Shown here: positions 17,349 through 25,545 of the stretch, piece after piece | How the letters are laid out: each line of letters opens with the position of its first letter | Position numbering within the stretch: the stretch's first letter is position 1 | Source of the DNA: Mycobacterium sp. MBM | GTDB lineage: Bacteria > Actinomycetota > Actinomycetes > Mycobacteriales > Mycobacteriaceae | Direction: 5' to 3' | Length of the DNA stretch: 64,000 nt | Assembly: GCA_021648845.1 (NCBI GenBank) | Contig: JAKJHY010000020.1 | Span: 1-64,000 of the forward strand | Translations under genes and position numbers: made by a program | Notes under the pieces: generated by a model | What the model was told of the DNA's origin: nothing | Database searches by the model: none | The model's input: the letters and a program-made list of their open reading frames with translations, nothing else

Positions 17349-18827
17349 GTGCCATACCAGGCCAGCTGGCAGACCATCCCGGAGATGGTGTGTAGCGTCG
17401 GCGACCGCTTCGGTGATGCCGAGGCGGTCGTCGACGGGCCGCTACGGATCAGCTATCTCGAACTGGCGCACCGTGTGCGGTGCGCCGCCGGGGCGTTCGC
17501 CGAGTTCGGCATCGGCCGCGGGGACCGCGTCGCGATCTGGGCACCGAACTCGGCGGCCTGGCTGATCGCGGCCTTCGGCATCGTCACTGCCGGCGGAGTT
17601 CTCGTGCCGGTGAACACCCGGTTCAAGACCGACGAGGCCGCCGATATCATCACCCGCAGCGGCGCGAAGGCCGTCCTGGTCCAAAATGGGTTCCTAGGGC
17701 AGGATTTCGGCGTTCCCGAGGGTGTCCCGGCGATCGAGATCACCTCGGACTTCCTGGGCAGCGGGCGACCCTACGAGGCGCCCGGCCTGCGCGGCACCGA
17801 TATCGCCGACATCATCTATACCTCCGGCACCACCGGCCGGGCCAAGGGTGTGATGATGAATCACGAACAAACGCTGCGCCTCTACACCGAATGGTGCGAT
17901 CTCGCCGACCTGCGCCCCGGTGACCGGTACCTGATCGTCAACCCGTTCTTCCACACCTTCGGCTACAAGGCCGGTTGTATCGCCGCGCTGATCCGAGGCG
18001 CCACCATCCTGCCAGTGCCGGTGTTCGACGTGCCCGCCGTGGTGGATCTCATCGAGGCTGAAAAGATCACGATGCTGCCCGGTGCGCCGACGCTGTATCA
18101 CTCGCTGCTGGCGGTGCCCGACAAGAGTCGGCTGGCGAGTCTGCGCGCCGGGGTCACCGGAGCCGCCGACATCCCGGTCGAACTCATCCGACGGGTGCAC
18201 GAGGAGTTGCCCTTCCAGACCCTGGCCACCGGCTACGGACTGACCGAGGCCGGCACGGTCACGCTGTCGCGTCCCGGCGACTCGTTCGCCGACATCGCCA
18301 CCACCGCGGGCAAGCCCTGCGACGGTGTGCAGGTGCGCATCGCCGAGGACGGCGAGGTGCTGGTGCGGGGCTACACCGTGATGCAGGGCTATCTGGACGA
18401 CCCGGTGGCCACCGCCGACGCGATCGATCCCGACGGCTGGCTGCACACCGGGGATCTGGGCATCTTCGACGACGGCGGCCGGCTCAAGATCGTCGGCCGC
18501 AAGAAGGACATGTTCATCGTCGGTGGCTTCAATGTCTATCCCGCCGAGGTCGAGGGTTTCCTACTGGAGCATCCGGCGGTCCGCCAGGCTGCCGTTATCG
18601 GCGTGCCCGACGAACGCATGGGCCAGGTGGGAAAGGCCTTCGTGGTGTTGCAGCCATGGGCGATCGAGGGCGATGGCGCCGGCGTGAGCGGGCCGGATCT
18701 GCTGTCCTGGGGTCGGGGCCGAATGGCTGGGTATAAGGTTCCGCGCTACGTAGAGTTTCTCGACGAGCTACCGCTGAACGCCACGGGCAAGGTGATGAAG
18801 GATCGCCTGCTCGACCCGGCTGGCTGA
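17349..18827 (+). CDS. Acyl-CoA synthetase (FadD-type)
   Basis: A 492-residue ANL ligase. Its P-loop is YTSGTTGRAKGVM. It also has NPFFHTFGYKAG, GYGLTEAG, HTGDLG, GRKKDMFIVGGFNVYPAEVE and the C-terminal NATGKVMK lysine. The NPFFHTFGYKAG and FDVP segments recall FadD3-like ligases of steroid-ring degradation, but this is from memory and not a proof. The GTG start lies 8 bases after the amidohydrolase stop and has no clear ribosome site, so translation is probably coupled. It lies in the island with P450 and Mce genes. Confidence 0.9.
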   Translation: MPYQASWQTIPEMVCSVGDRFGDAEAVVDGPLRISYLELAHRVRCAAGAFAEFGIGRGDRVAIWAPNSAAWLIAAFGIVTAGGVLVPVNTRFKTDEAADIITRSGAKAVLVQNGFLGQDFGVPEGVPAIEITSDFLGSGRPYEAPGLRGTDIADIIYTSGTTGRAKGVMMNHEQTLRLYTEWCDLADLRPGDRYLIVNPFFHTFGYKAGCIAALIRGATILPVPVFDVPAVVDLIEAEKITMLPGAPTLYHSLLAVPDKSRLASLRAGVTGAADIPVELIRRVHEELPFQTLATGYGLTEAGTVTLSRPGDSFADIATTAGKPCDGVQVRIAEDGEVLVRGYTVMQGYLDDPVATADAIDPDGWLHTGDLGIFDDGGRLKIVGRKKDMFIVGGFNVYPAEVEGFLLEHPAVRQAAVIGVPDERMGQVGKAFVVLQPWAIEGDGAGVSGPDLLSWGRGRMAGYKVPRYVEFLDELPLNATGKVMKDRLLDPAG

Positions 18828-18955
18828 GCGCGCGCCCAGCATGAAAATGGCGTTTCCGCAGGAAAATCGTGTTTTCTGGACGCTTGCGGGATGCGGTATC
18901 GTCGGATAGACAGCTAATTCTGGAAATGCCATTCTCGTTTGGCGTAGGAGGTCAC

Positions 18956-19744
18956 ATGCCGACGTGGAGGCGCGGGAAAACTCCGCCGGACGCCGATCCG
19001 GCGGACGCCGATCCGGCGGACGCCGCGGAGATGTCCGCCGAAGAGGCGCTGGCCGCCGCGGCCGAGGCCGAGGCGGTTGCCGCTCGCGCCCGGGCCAGGG
19101 CCGACGCGCTGAAGGCGCAGCACGAAAGCGCCGGCCGCGAGATCGAGCAGGAAACCGACGCCGAGAGCGCGGTGTCCCCGACCGAGGACGTGGCAGGCGA
19201 GGACGTGGCAGGCGATGGCCCGGTCGAGCCGGACCCTCCGCGGCGCCGCCGGCGGCTCGCCTCCGTGGCCAGATACGCCGCCGTGGTCCTGGCGGTGCTG
19301 GGCATCGCAGCACTCGCCAGTACCAGCGCGTGGATCGTCGTGCAGCATCGCCAGGCCGACCAGCAGCGCGACCTCAACGCCGCCTTCTCGGCAGCGGCGC
19401 GCCAGGGCGTCGTGACCCTGATGTCGTTGAACTTCAACAGCGCCAAGAGCGATGTGCAGCGCATCGTCGACAACTCGACCGGGCAGTTCAAAGAGGATTT
19501 CGAACAGCAGTCCGAAGACTTCGTCAACGTCGCCGAGCAGTCGAAAGTCATCACCGAGGCCACCGTGACCGCCACCGCCGTCCAGCAGATGACGCAGGAC
19601 TCCGCCGATGTCCTGGTGTCGGCGTATTCGACGGTGACCAATGATCAAGGTGCCAAAGAAGATCCCCGAACCTGGCGGTTGATCGTCAGTCTTGCCCGCG
19701 ACCAGGGCCAGCTGAAAGTGTCGAAAGTTGAGTTTGCGCCGTGA
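18956..19744 (+). CDS. Mce-associated membrane protein (long type), second copy
   Basis: A 262-residue protein with a charged Ala/Glu-rich N-terminal part containing a short Asp-Ala-Asp-Pro repeat (about residues 10-23). A single membrane helix (about 100-125) and an exported domain follow (LMSLNFNSAKSDVQRIVDNS, ending KVSKVEFAP). It is clearly paralogous to 10012-10836. The ATG has AGGAGG 5 bases upstream; a longer frame lacks this. It overlaps its partner by 4 bases. It is likely an accessory subunit of an Mce lipid importer. Confidence 0.85.
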   Translation: MPTWRRGKTPPDADPADADPADAAEMSAEEALAAAAEAEAVAARARARADALKAQHESAGREIEQETDAESAVSPTEDVAGEDVAGDGPVEPDPPRRRRRLASVARYAAVVLAVLGIAALASTSAWIVVQHRQADQQRDLNAAFSAAARQGVVTLMSLNFNSAKSDVQRIVDNSTGQFKEDFEQQSEDFVNVAEQSKVITEATVTATAVQQMTQDSADVLVSAYSTVTNDQGAKEDPRTWRLIVSLARDQGQLKVSKVEFAP

Positions 19745-20376
19745 CCGTGAAAAACGACGAAGAGCTGTTGACCGCCGGCGCATTTGACGATGCCGACGGC
19801 CCCATGGACACCGCCGCCGACGAGCCGACGACGGCGGTGGGCACCCCACCGGATCGGCCCGCCGGGCCGGTACGTCGGGTGCTGCGGGGCGCTGCGCGTT
19901 TCTGGGTTGCCATCGTGTTGATCACCGCTCTGGCGGTGACCGGGGGTGTGACCGCATGGCTGTATGTCAACGAGTACCGGCCCGACCAGGCCACCGGCGC
20001 TGCCGCCGCCGACACGGCGTTGGCCGCGGCCAAAGACGGCACCGTGGCGTTGCTGTCGTACTCACCGGAGAGCCTCAACGAGGACTTTGCCAACGCCAAG
20101 ACACACCTGACCGGTGATTTCCTGGACTACTACAACCAGTTCACCGAGCAGATCGTCACCCCCGCGGCCACCAAGAAGGCGGTCAAGACCACGGCGGCGA
20201 TCGTGAACGCTGGGGTGGCTGAGCTGCATCCGGAATCGGCGGTGGTTCTGGTGTTCCTCAACCAGACGACGACCAGCACCGAGAACCCGGACGGCTCCTT
20301 TTCCACCAGCGCCGTCAAGGTCGGTCTGACGAAGGTGAACGACGCCTGGCTGATCTCGTCCTTCGACCCGGTGTAG
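19741..20376 (+). CDS. Mce-associated membrane protein (short type), second copy
   Basis: A 211-residue protein with an acidic N-terminal cytoplasmic segment (about residues 1-50), one membrane helix (about 57-77) and an exported domain with TGDFLDYYNQF, FLNQTTTS and the ending WLISSFDPV. It is the paralogue of 9503-10015 but about 40 residues longer at the N-terminus. The GTG start overlaps the previous stop as GTGA. The pair forms its own two-gene operon downstream of the catabolic genes. Confidence 0.85.
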   Translation: MTVKNDEELLTAGAFDDADGPMDTAADEPTTAVGTPPDRPAGPVRRVLRGAARFWVAIVLITALAVTGGVTAWLYVNEYRPDQATGAAAADTALAAAKDGTVALLSYSPESLNEDFANAKTHLTGDFLDYYNQFTEQIVTPAATKKAVKTTAAIVNAGVAELHPESAVVLVFLNQTTTSTENPDGSFSTSAVKVGLTKVNDAWLISSFDPV

Positions 20377-20420
20377 CCGCGTCGACGCCTCCGGTCGGCC
20401 GGCCCGATACATTGACCGCG

Positions 20421-21047
20421 GTGAAACTCTCAGCGATCCTGCCGATACCGGTGACGGTGGCGGGCAACAGGGCCTCGGTGCTCACTCCCGTCGAGGGGGA
20501 GTCGGTGCTGGTACGGATCGTGCGCGCGCTGGCCGCGGAGGTCGACGAGGTGCTGGTACCGACCGATGACACGCTGTTCGACGATGTGTGCGCGGGCCTG
20601 GAGGGTCGGCCGGCCCGCGTCATCGCCGCGGGCGAGAACCGGGGCACCGCGGAATGTCTGATCGCGGCTCGGCCGCAGCTGCAGGCGCTCGGCGCGACGC
20701 ATGTACTGGTGGCCGATCACCGCTATCCGGTGCTGCCTGCCGACCTGGTCGGGCGGGTCGTCGCCGCACTGAGTGACGGCGCGGAGGTGGTGGTGCCGGT
20801 GCTGCCGGTCACCGACACCGTGAAACAGGTTGACGAACAAGGGGTTATCCGGGCCACCGTGGACCGCTCAGAGCTCACCATCACCCAGTACCCCTACGGT
20901 GCCGCGGTCCCGCGACTGGGCGATCTGCGCACCGTACTGAGCACCGGCGCCGAGGTGGTGTCCGTCGGCGGTGACGCCGACACGATTCCGTTCGACCTGC
21001 CCGCGGATGCGGCATTGCTGGCCGCCGTCATCGCCTGTCGGCGTTGA
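20421..21047 (+). CDS. Degenerate IspD/TarI-like nucleotidyltransferase-fold protein
   Basis: A 208-residue protein with the overall plan of IspD cytidylyltransferases. The N-terminal strand is SAILPIP, followed by NRGTAECLIAARP, a central VADHRYPVLP and the ending NLxV-like DTIPFDLPAD. The nucleotide-binding loop expected near the N-terminus (LAAGxGxRxG) is replaced by ILPIPVTVAGNRAS, and the VHDAARP aspartates are altered (VADHRYP), so catalysis is doubtful. It converges on a more canonical IspD-family gene, overlapping it by 20 bases at the 3' ends. The GTG start is preferred over a TTG 3 codons upstream. Confidence 0.6.
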   Translation: MKLSAILPIPVTVAGNRASVLTPVEGESVLVRIVRALAAEVDEVLVPTDDTLFDDVCAGLEGRPARVIAAGENRGTAECLIAARPQLQALGATHVLVADHRYPVLPADLVGRVVAALSDGAEVVVPVLPVTDTVKQVDEQGVIRATVDRSELTITQYPYGAAVPRLGDLRTVLSTGAEVVSVGGDADTIPFDLPADAALLAAVIACRR

Positions 21048-21756
21048 CGGCGGCCAGCAGATGCTCGGCGAGCCGGATATCCGGCGGATAGGTGACCTTG
21101 AGATTGCTTGCGGCACCGGGGAACACCCGCACCTCGACGTCGGTGAAATGCTGTACGCACGCCGAGGTGTCGGTGCCGTCGAAACCCTCGGTATCGGCTC
21201 GGCGGTAGGCCGCCAGCAGCGGCCCGGCCCGAAATGCCTGCGGTGTCTGCACCCGGACCAGGCGCCCGGTCAAAGGCTCCAATCCGCCGTCTGGTGACGA
21301 TCGGGCCAGACCCGTGGCGGTGACGGCGGGCACCGCGCCACCGTAGGTGTGCGCGGTGTCGAGTGCAGCACGCATCAGTTCGGGGCCGGCCAGCGGTCGG
21401 GCGGCGTCGTGGACGAGCACGAGGTGCACGGCGCCGCACTCGATATCGGCGGCGAGGTGGCCCAGTGCGTTGAACTCCGACTCGTGCCGGCTGTCGCCAC
21501 CCTCGACGAGTTCGACCGCGACACCCGGCAGATCCTCGTCCAGCGCGCGGACCGCGACGTCGCGTTCGCCGCGCCGGTGCACCAGGATGACTCGGCTGAT
21601 CTCGGCGGTCTCGGCCACCGCTCGTACCGACCAGGACAGCATCGAGCGGCCGGCCAGCTTGAGATAGGCCTTGTTGCCGTCGGCACCGACCCGCGATCCG
21701 ATCCCGGCGGCCAGCACCACCCCGACCGCGGTGCGAGGATCGCAAGCTGTGGCCAC
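21028..21756 (-). CDS. IspD/TarI-family cytidylyltransferase
   Basis: A 242-residue protein with the main IspD motifs: VVLAAGIGSRVGADGNKAY, VHDAARPLAG, RVQTPQAF and ASNLKVTYPPD. Such enzymes transfer CMP to a sugar-alcohol or methylerythritol phosphate. The canonical Pro-Lys at the end of the first loop is Asn-Lys here. The MEP-pathway ispD of mycobacteria normally sits beside ispF and carD. This copy does not, so it may be a second cytidylyltransferase rather than the housekeeping one. The start is GTG. It is convergent with the degenerate paralogue. Confidence 0.75.
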   Translation of the reverse strand: MATACDPRTAVGVVLAAGIGSRVGADGNKAYLKLAGRSMLSWSVRAVAETAEISRVILVHRRGERDVAVRALDEDLPGVAVELVEGGDSRHESEFNALGHLAADIECGAVHLVLVHDAARPLAGPELMRAALDTAHTYGGAVPAVTATGLARSSPDGGLEPLTGRLVRVQTPQAFRAGPLLAAYRRADTEGFDGTDTSACVQHFTDVEVRVFPGAASNLKVTYPPDIRLAEHLLAAVNADRR

Positions 21757-21826
21757 GGACTCACGCTAGCGTGTTCGGGTCGGTGCGGCGGCGACGGCCG
21801 GACCTGTCGGGGGAAAGGATGATCAC

Positions 21827-23089
21827 GTGAGCGTTTCACCACCACGGCCTTCGGGTGCCACCGCGGCGCATCGGCTACGGCGGATGTCGGGCCGCGATCC
21901 GCACGAACCGCACCGGGCCGCGACACCGCTGGAACTGCTCTTCGACCTCACCTTCGTGGTCGCCTTCGGTGTGGCGGCGTCGGAGTTCGCGCACGCGATG
22001 GCGGCAGGTCATGTCGGGGCGGGGCTGGCCGGGTTCGGTTTCGCGACTTTCGCGGTCTGCTGGGCGTGGATCAACTTCACCTGGTTCGCCTCGGCCTACG
22101 ACACCGACGACTGGGTGTACCGGCTGATGACCATGGTCCAGATGGTGGGCGTGCTGATCCTGGCTCTCGGTGTGCCGGACCTGTACGCCTCGCTGGAGCA
22201 CGGCGGGCATGTCGACAATGCGGTGATAGTCGCCGGTTATGTCGTGATGCGGTTCGCGATGGTGGGTCAGTGGCTGCGGGCAGCCCGGCAGGACCCGGCC
22301 CGGCGCAGTACCTGCCTGACCTATGTGGCGGCCATTGCGGTCGCACAAATGGGTTGGATTGCCGCCATTTTCGTGCACACCTCGGTGGCGGCGACGTTCG
22401 CGATCGTGGCCGTGTTGATCGGCGTCGAGATGCTCGGACCGGTCCTCGCCGAGCGCCGCGCCGGCGGCACCCCGTGGCATGCCCACCACATCGCCGAACG
22501 CTACGGACTGATGGCGATCATCGCGCTGGGCGAGGGCGTGGTCGGCACGGTGGCGACGCTGTCGGCGGTCGTCCACGACCAGGGTTGGACCGCTGACGCG
22601 ATCCTGGTCGCGCTGGCCGGGACCGGGCTGACCTTCGGCATGTGGTGGCTGTTCTTCATGGTGCCCTCCGCCGAACTGCTGCATGCGCATCGCGAGACGT
22701 CGTTCTGGTTCGGCTATGTGGCGATCGTGCTGTTCGGTGCGATCGTCGGCACCGGAGCCGGTCTGCATGTGGCGGCGTACTACCTCGAGGAGCACTCGGT
22801 GCTGAGCTCGCAAGCGACGGTGTTGTCGGTGGCGATACCGGTCGGGGCCTATATCGCGGTGATCTATCTGCTGCACGCGCTGCTGCTACGCAGCGTCAAC
22901 GCGGTGCACCTCGTTCTCGCGGTCTTGACCTTCGCGGTGCTGGTCGGCTCGGTGGTGCTGGCACTGTCCGGAATGTCGATGGCGCTGTGCCTGCTGGTCG
23001 CCTCCGCGGCGCCCATGGTCGCGGTGATCGGCGATGAATGGGTGGGGCACCGGCACACCGCGGCGGCGCTGGCCGCGCGTGTTCCCTAG
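21827..23089 (+). CDS. LtrA-family (low temperature requirement A) membrane protein
   Basis: A 420-residue integral membrane protein with about ten to eleven hydrophobic helices. It shows the LtrA family signatures ELLFDLTFVVAF near residue 37 and HHIAERYGLMAIIALGEGV near 222-240. The biochemical role of LtrA proteins is not established; the name comes from cold growth of Listeria. The GTG start has GGGGAAAGG about 8 bases upstream. Its stop shares a CTAG tetranucleotide with the stop of the opposing MFS gene. Confidence 0.85.
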   Translation: MSVSPPRPSGATAAHRLRRMSGRDPHEPHRAATPLELLFDLTFVVAFGVAASEFAHAMAAGHVGAGLAGFGFATFAVCWAWINFTWFASAYDTDDWVYRLMTMVQMVGVLILALGVPDLYASLEHGGHVDNAVIVAGYVVMRFAMVGQWLRAARQDPARRSTCLTYVAAIAVAQMGWIAAIFVHTSVAATFAIVAVLIGVEMLGPVLAERRAGGTPWHAHHIAERYGLMAIIALGEGVVGTVATLSAVVHDQGWTADAILVALAGTGLTFGMWWLFFMVPSAELLHAHRETSFWFGYVAIVLFGAIVGTGAGLHVAAYYLEEHSVLSSQATVLSVAIPVGAYIAVIYLLHALLLRSVNAVHLVLAVLTFAVLVGSVVLALSGMSMALCLLVASAAPMVAVIGDEWVGHRHTAAALAARVP

Positions 23090-24393
23090 CGGGCCGCCGG
23101 TTCGAAGGCCTCCAGCAGCGACCGCTCCTGCTCGGCCTTCATCAAGCGCCGCGCCTTGCGTCGGGTGATGAGGATGCCGACGACGGCCACCGCCCAGACG
23201 AGGTACTGCAGCGTCCAGGCGTGCCGGAACGATTCGATGGAGTAGCCGCCCTCGGCGTCGAGCACCCAGCCCATCGCCTGCATCAGCAGCAGGGAAGCCA
23301 GGAAGCCGCCCATGTTGACGAAGCCCTGCGCGGTGCCCAGGGTGGCGCTCGGATTGAACGTGCGGGCGAAATCGAAGCCGACCATCGAACCGGGCCCGCC
23401 GACGGAGATGATCACCACGAGAACCACCAGCAGCCACAGCGGAGCCTGGCCGGGGATGGCCAGCACGATCGTCCAGATGAGTGCGTTGCTGCCGATGATG
23501 GTCAGCACCATCAGCGACCGCTTGTGCGGGAAGCGACCGGTCAGGACGCCGAGCACGATGCCCGCCGAGATCGCCGTGACCACCGAGATGGTGAGCAACA
23601 TGCCGGCCACGGCGCGGGTCTGGCCCTGGGCGGTGGTGACGTAGGGGACACCCCACATCAGAGCGAAGGCGGTGACGGAGAACTGCGTGCCCATATGGGT
23701 GAAGAAGCCGAGGCGGGTACCCGGCCGCATCCAGACGGTGCGCAAACTGGTCATGGTGTCGCGCACCGACATGGTCTCGGTGGCCACCAGCCGGCCCGCC
23801 GGGGCGTTCTGCAACAGCGCGGCCGCCAGCACCATGGTGAGAACGCCCAGTGCGGTGACCGACAGGTACGCCGATGTCCAGCCGCCGACACCCAGCAACG
23901 CCAGGAACGGGACCGCGGAAAGTACCTGGCCGAGTTGGCCGCTGATCCCGGTGAGCTGGGTGAGCAGCGGCACCCGCTTGGCGGGGAACCAGTGTGGCAC
24001 CAGCCGGAGCACGGAGATGAATGTGACGGCGTCACCCAGACCGACCACGGCGCGCGCGGCCAGCGCCGTCGGCAGTGAGTCGGTGAGGGCGATCGCGAGC
24101 TGACCGGTGACCATCAGTGCCGCACCGGAGACGATGAGCAGCTTTGAGCCATAGCGGTCCAGCAGCACGCCGGCGGGCACCTGCGCGCCGGCGTACACGA
24201 TGATCTGCAGCACCACGAACGTCGACAGCACGCTGGGCCCCGCGTGGAAGCGGTCACCGGCTTCCAGCCCGGACACCCCGAGGGTGGTGCGGTTGAGCAC
24301 CGCCACCACGTAGGCCATCAGTCCGGTCGCCCAGATGATCCAGGGACGCACGCGGGCCTCGTTTCGACGGGTTCGGAAGGAATGCCCGGCCAT
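23086..24393 (-). CDS. Major facilitator superfamily transporter
   Basis: A 435-residue protein with about twelve transmembrane helices. The loop between helices 2 and 3 carries the MFS motif (PAGVLLDRYGSKLL), and a central loop has SVRDTMTSLRTVW. The cytoplasmic C-terminus is basic then acidic. It belongs to the nitrate/sugar-phosphate-like general MFS group, and the substrate cannot be read from the sequence. The ATG (MAGHSFRTRRN) was preferred over a TTG 11 codons upstream because it has GGGACG before it. It faces the long region upstream of fas. Confidence 0.85.
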   Translation of the reverse strand: MAGHSFRTRRNEARVRPWIIWATGLMAYVVAVLNRTTLGVSGLEAGDRFHAGPSVLSTFVVLQIIVYAGAQVPAGVLLDRYGSKLLIVSGAALMVTGQLAIALTDSLPTALAARAVVGLGDAVTFISVLRLVPHWFPAKRVPLLTQLTGISGQLGQVLSAVPFLALLGVGGWTSAYLSVTALGVLTMVLAAALLQNAPAGRLVATETMSVRDTMTSLRTVWMRPGTRLGFFTHMGTQFSVTAFALMWGVPYVTTAQGQTRAVAGMLLTISVVTAISAGIVLGVLTGRFPHKRSLMVLTIIGSNALIWTIVLAIPGQAPLWLLVVLVVIISVGGPGSMVGFDFARTFNPSATLGTAQGFVNMGGFLASLLLMQAMGWVLDAEGGYSIESFRHAWTLQYLVWAVAVVGILITRRKARRLMKAEQERSLLEAFEPAAR

Positions 24394-24441
24394 CGTCCCA
24401 AATTGGTGGGATGAATCGCCACTCAATTCTGGTGAGATCGC

Positions 24442-24973
24442 TCACCGACATCGCCAGCGTCGGTATAGGTCCAGTCCGGGAGCGGTCGATGTCGTAGCTG
24501 AGGGCGCGGCGGGGTGGCCTGGCGCTGCGGGGTGCGCTGTACCGGCGGTCCGCTGCGTGGTCGTGTAGCTGCCGGGCGGGCCGGGTCCGAGTGGCGTGGG
24601 GCTCTGGGTGCGCACCCGCGGGGGCGCGCCGCTCGCGGCTGGCAACGCCGTAACGCCGGGGGTGGGTACGGCGAGGCCGACCGGTATGGCGTGGCGCCGC
24701 CGAAACCGGTTCGCCGCGCAGCGGCGGCGCTGTCGTACGGCAGGTGCCCGGTGGCGCTCGGCCGAACCTCCGTGTGTGTGCCGATGTCGCGCCCGTCGAA
24801 GCGGCTCGGCGCGACGGTATCGGCGGGTACCGCCGTCGGCGGCACCGGATCGCCTCGGCGGTGCCGGTACCGCTCGCGCGTCGGTTTCCGGGTTGTGTCG
24901 ACGTGTCGACGGGTTCGGAATCGGCCGGGTGCACGCCGTCGACGACCGTCTCTCCGGCGGGCACTGTCGCCAT
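24442..24973 (-). pseudogene. Possible decayed Pro/Ala-rich gene spread over three frames
   Basis: On the minus strand, from an ATG at 24973, the first about 40 codons (MATVPAGETVVDGVHPAD...) have strongly GC-biased third positions. That bias then moves to a second frame (about 24845-24640, TVAPSRFDGRDIGTHTEV region) and later to a third ending near 24442. This relay is what two frameshifts in a Pro-rich gene would give. No homologue is recognised and plus-strand frames here look non-coding. It could equally be compositional noise in a GC-rich spacer. Confidence 0.25.
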
Positions 24974-25545
24974 GGGGCCCAAAACTTACCGATCAGTAAT
25001 AATTTCCAGCAAACTTATTTGCAATCGATGCGCCGCCGGGTGGACACATTCCGGCGATGTGTTCGCTCTGGCGACACATTCTCGGCGCCGCCGAGGGTGT
25101 CGGAGAACACGAAATTCTTAGATAACGATTTCATAACGGCATCGCGCTGATCTGGGAAGTTATAGCTACTCGACCGTAACCACCTGCATGCAGGACGTTT
25201 GTCCCACAGCATATTGGCCGGTGCGGTGACCGTTGTTACTCAACGTATGGTTACCCGTCCGTAGAACTCGCCAGTAACCATTTAGCGGCGGAAAATAGCC
25301 CTAGCTCTTATGACACTCTTAGTGGGGTTGGGCTGCCCTCTGGGCACGTCCGCGATCCGGGACCAGGTGATCCCGGAGCGCACGGACGACACCAGCCCAA
25401 CGGAGATTCAAGGACGAATCACCGCAGACCACCAGGACGACGGGACCGTCGGGGATCCCGTCCGCATCCTCGCCGCGACGCCGCGGCGCACCGGAACGAA
25501 CAGCGACATTGCGTGAAGAAGACTGCACCGAGGGAGAAACAAGAC
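24974..25545. promoter_or_regulatory. Long AT-richer control region upstream of fas
   Basis: This 570-base stretch contains no convincing gene and is clearly more AT-rich than its surroundings, especially 24990-25170. It contains several GTTAC/GTAAC elements, including the perfect 8-bp inverted repeat described separately, and a long GC-rich leader before the fas start (25310-25545). A plausible site for FasR-type control of fas-acpS. I cannot place the -10 and -35 elements with confidence. Confidence 0.5.
25247..25281. promoter_or_regulatory. Perfect 8-bp inverted repeat with 19-base spacer, candidate fas operator
   Basis: ATGGTTAC at 25247-25254 and GTAACCAT at 25274-25281 are exact complements separated by 19 bases. 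A further GTTACT lies just upstream (about 25235). FasR of mycobacteria is known to bind inverted repeats in the fas promoter. This repeat, about 265 bases before the fas start, is the best candidate seen, but I cannot match it to the published site from memory. Confidence 0.45.

Noticed and set aside
17349..18827. Naming the ligase fadD3
   Set aside because: Some motifs recall FadD3, but other FadD proteins share them and the ring-degradation neighbours (ipd genes) are absent.
18840..18936. Further GAGAAT-type operator before the second Mce-associated pair
   Set aside because: ATTCTC is present at 18931 and GAAAA/TTTTC repeats occur, but the opposing arm matches poorly, so I did not count it as a site.
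24514..25150. Plus-strand frames upstream of fas
   Set aside because: Arg/Gly/Ala-rich products without ribosome sites or third-position bias; they look like shadows.
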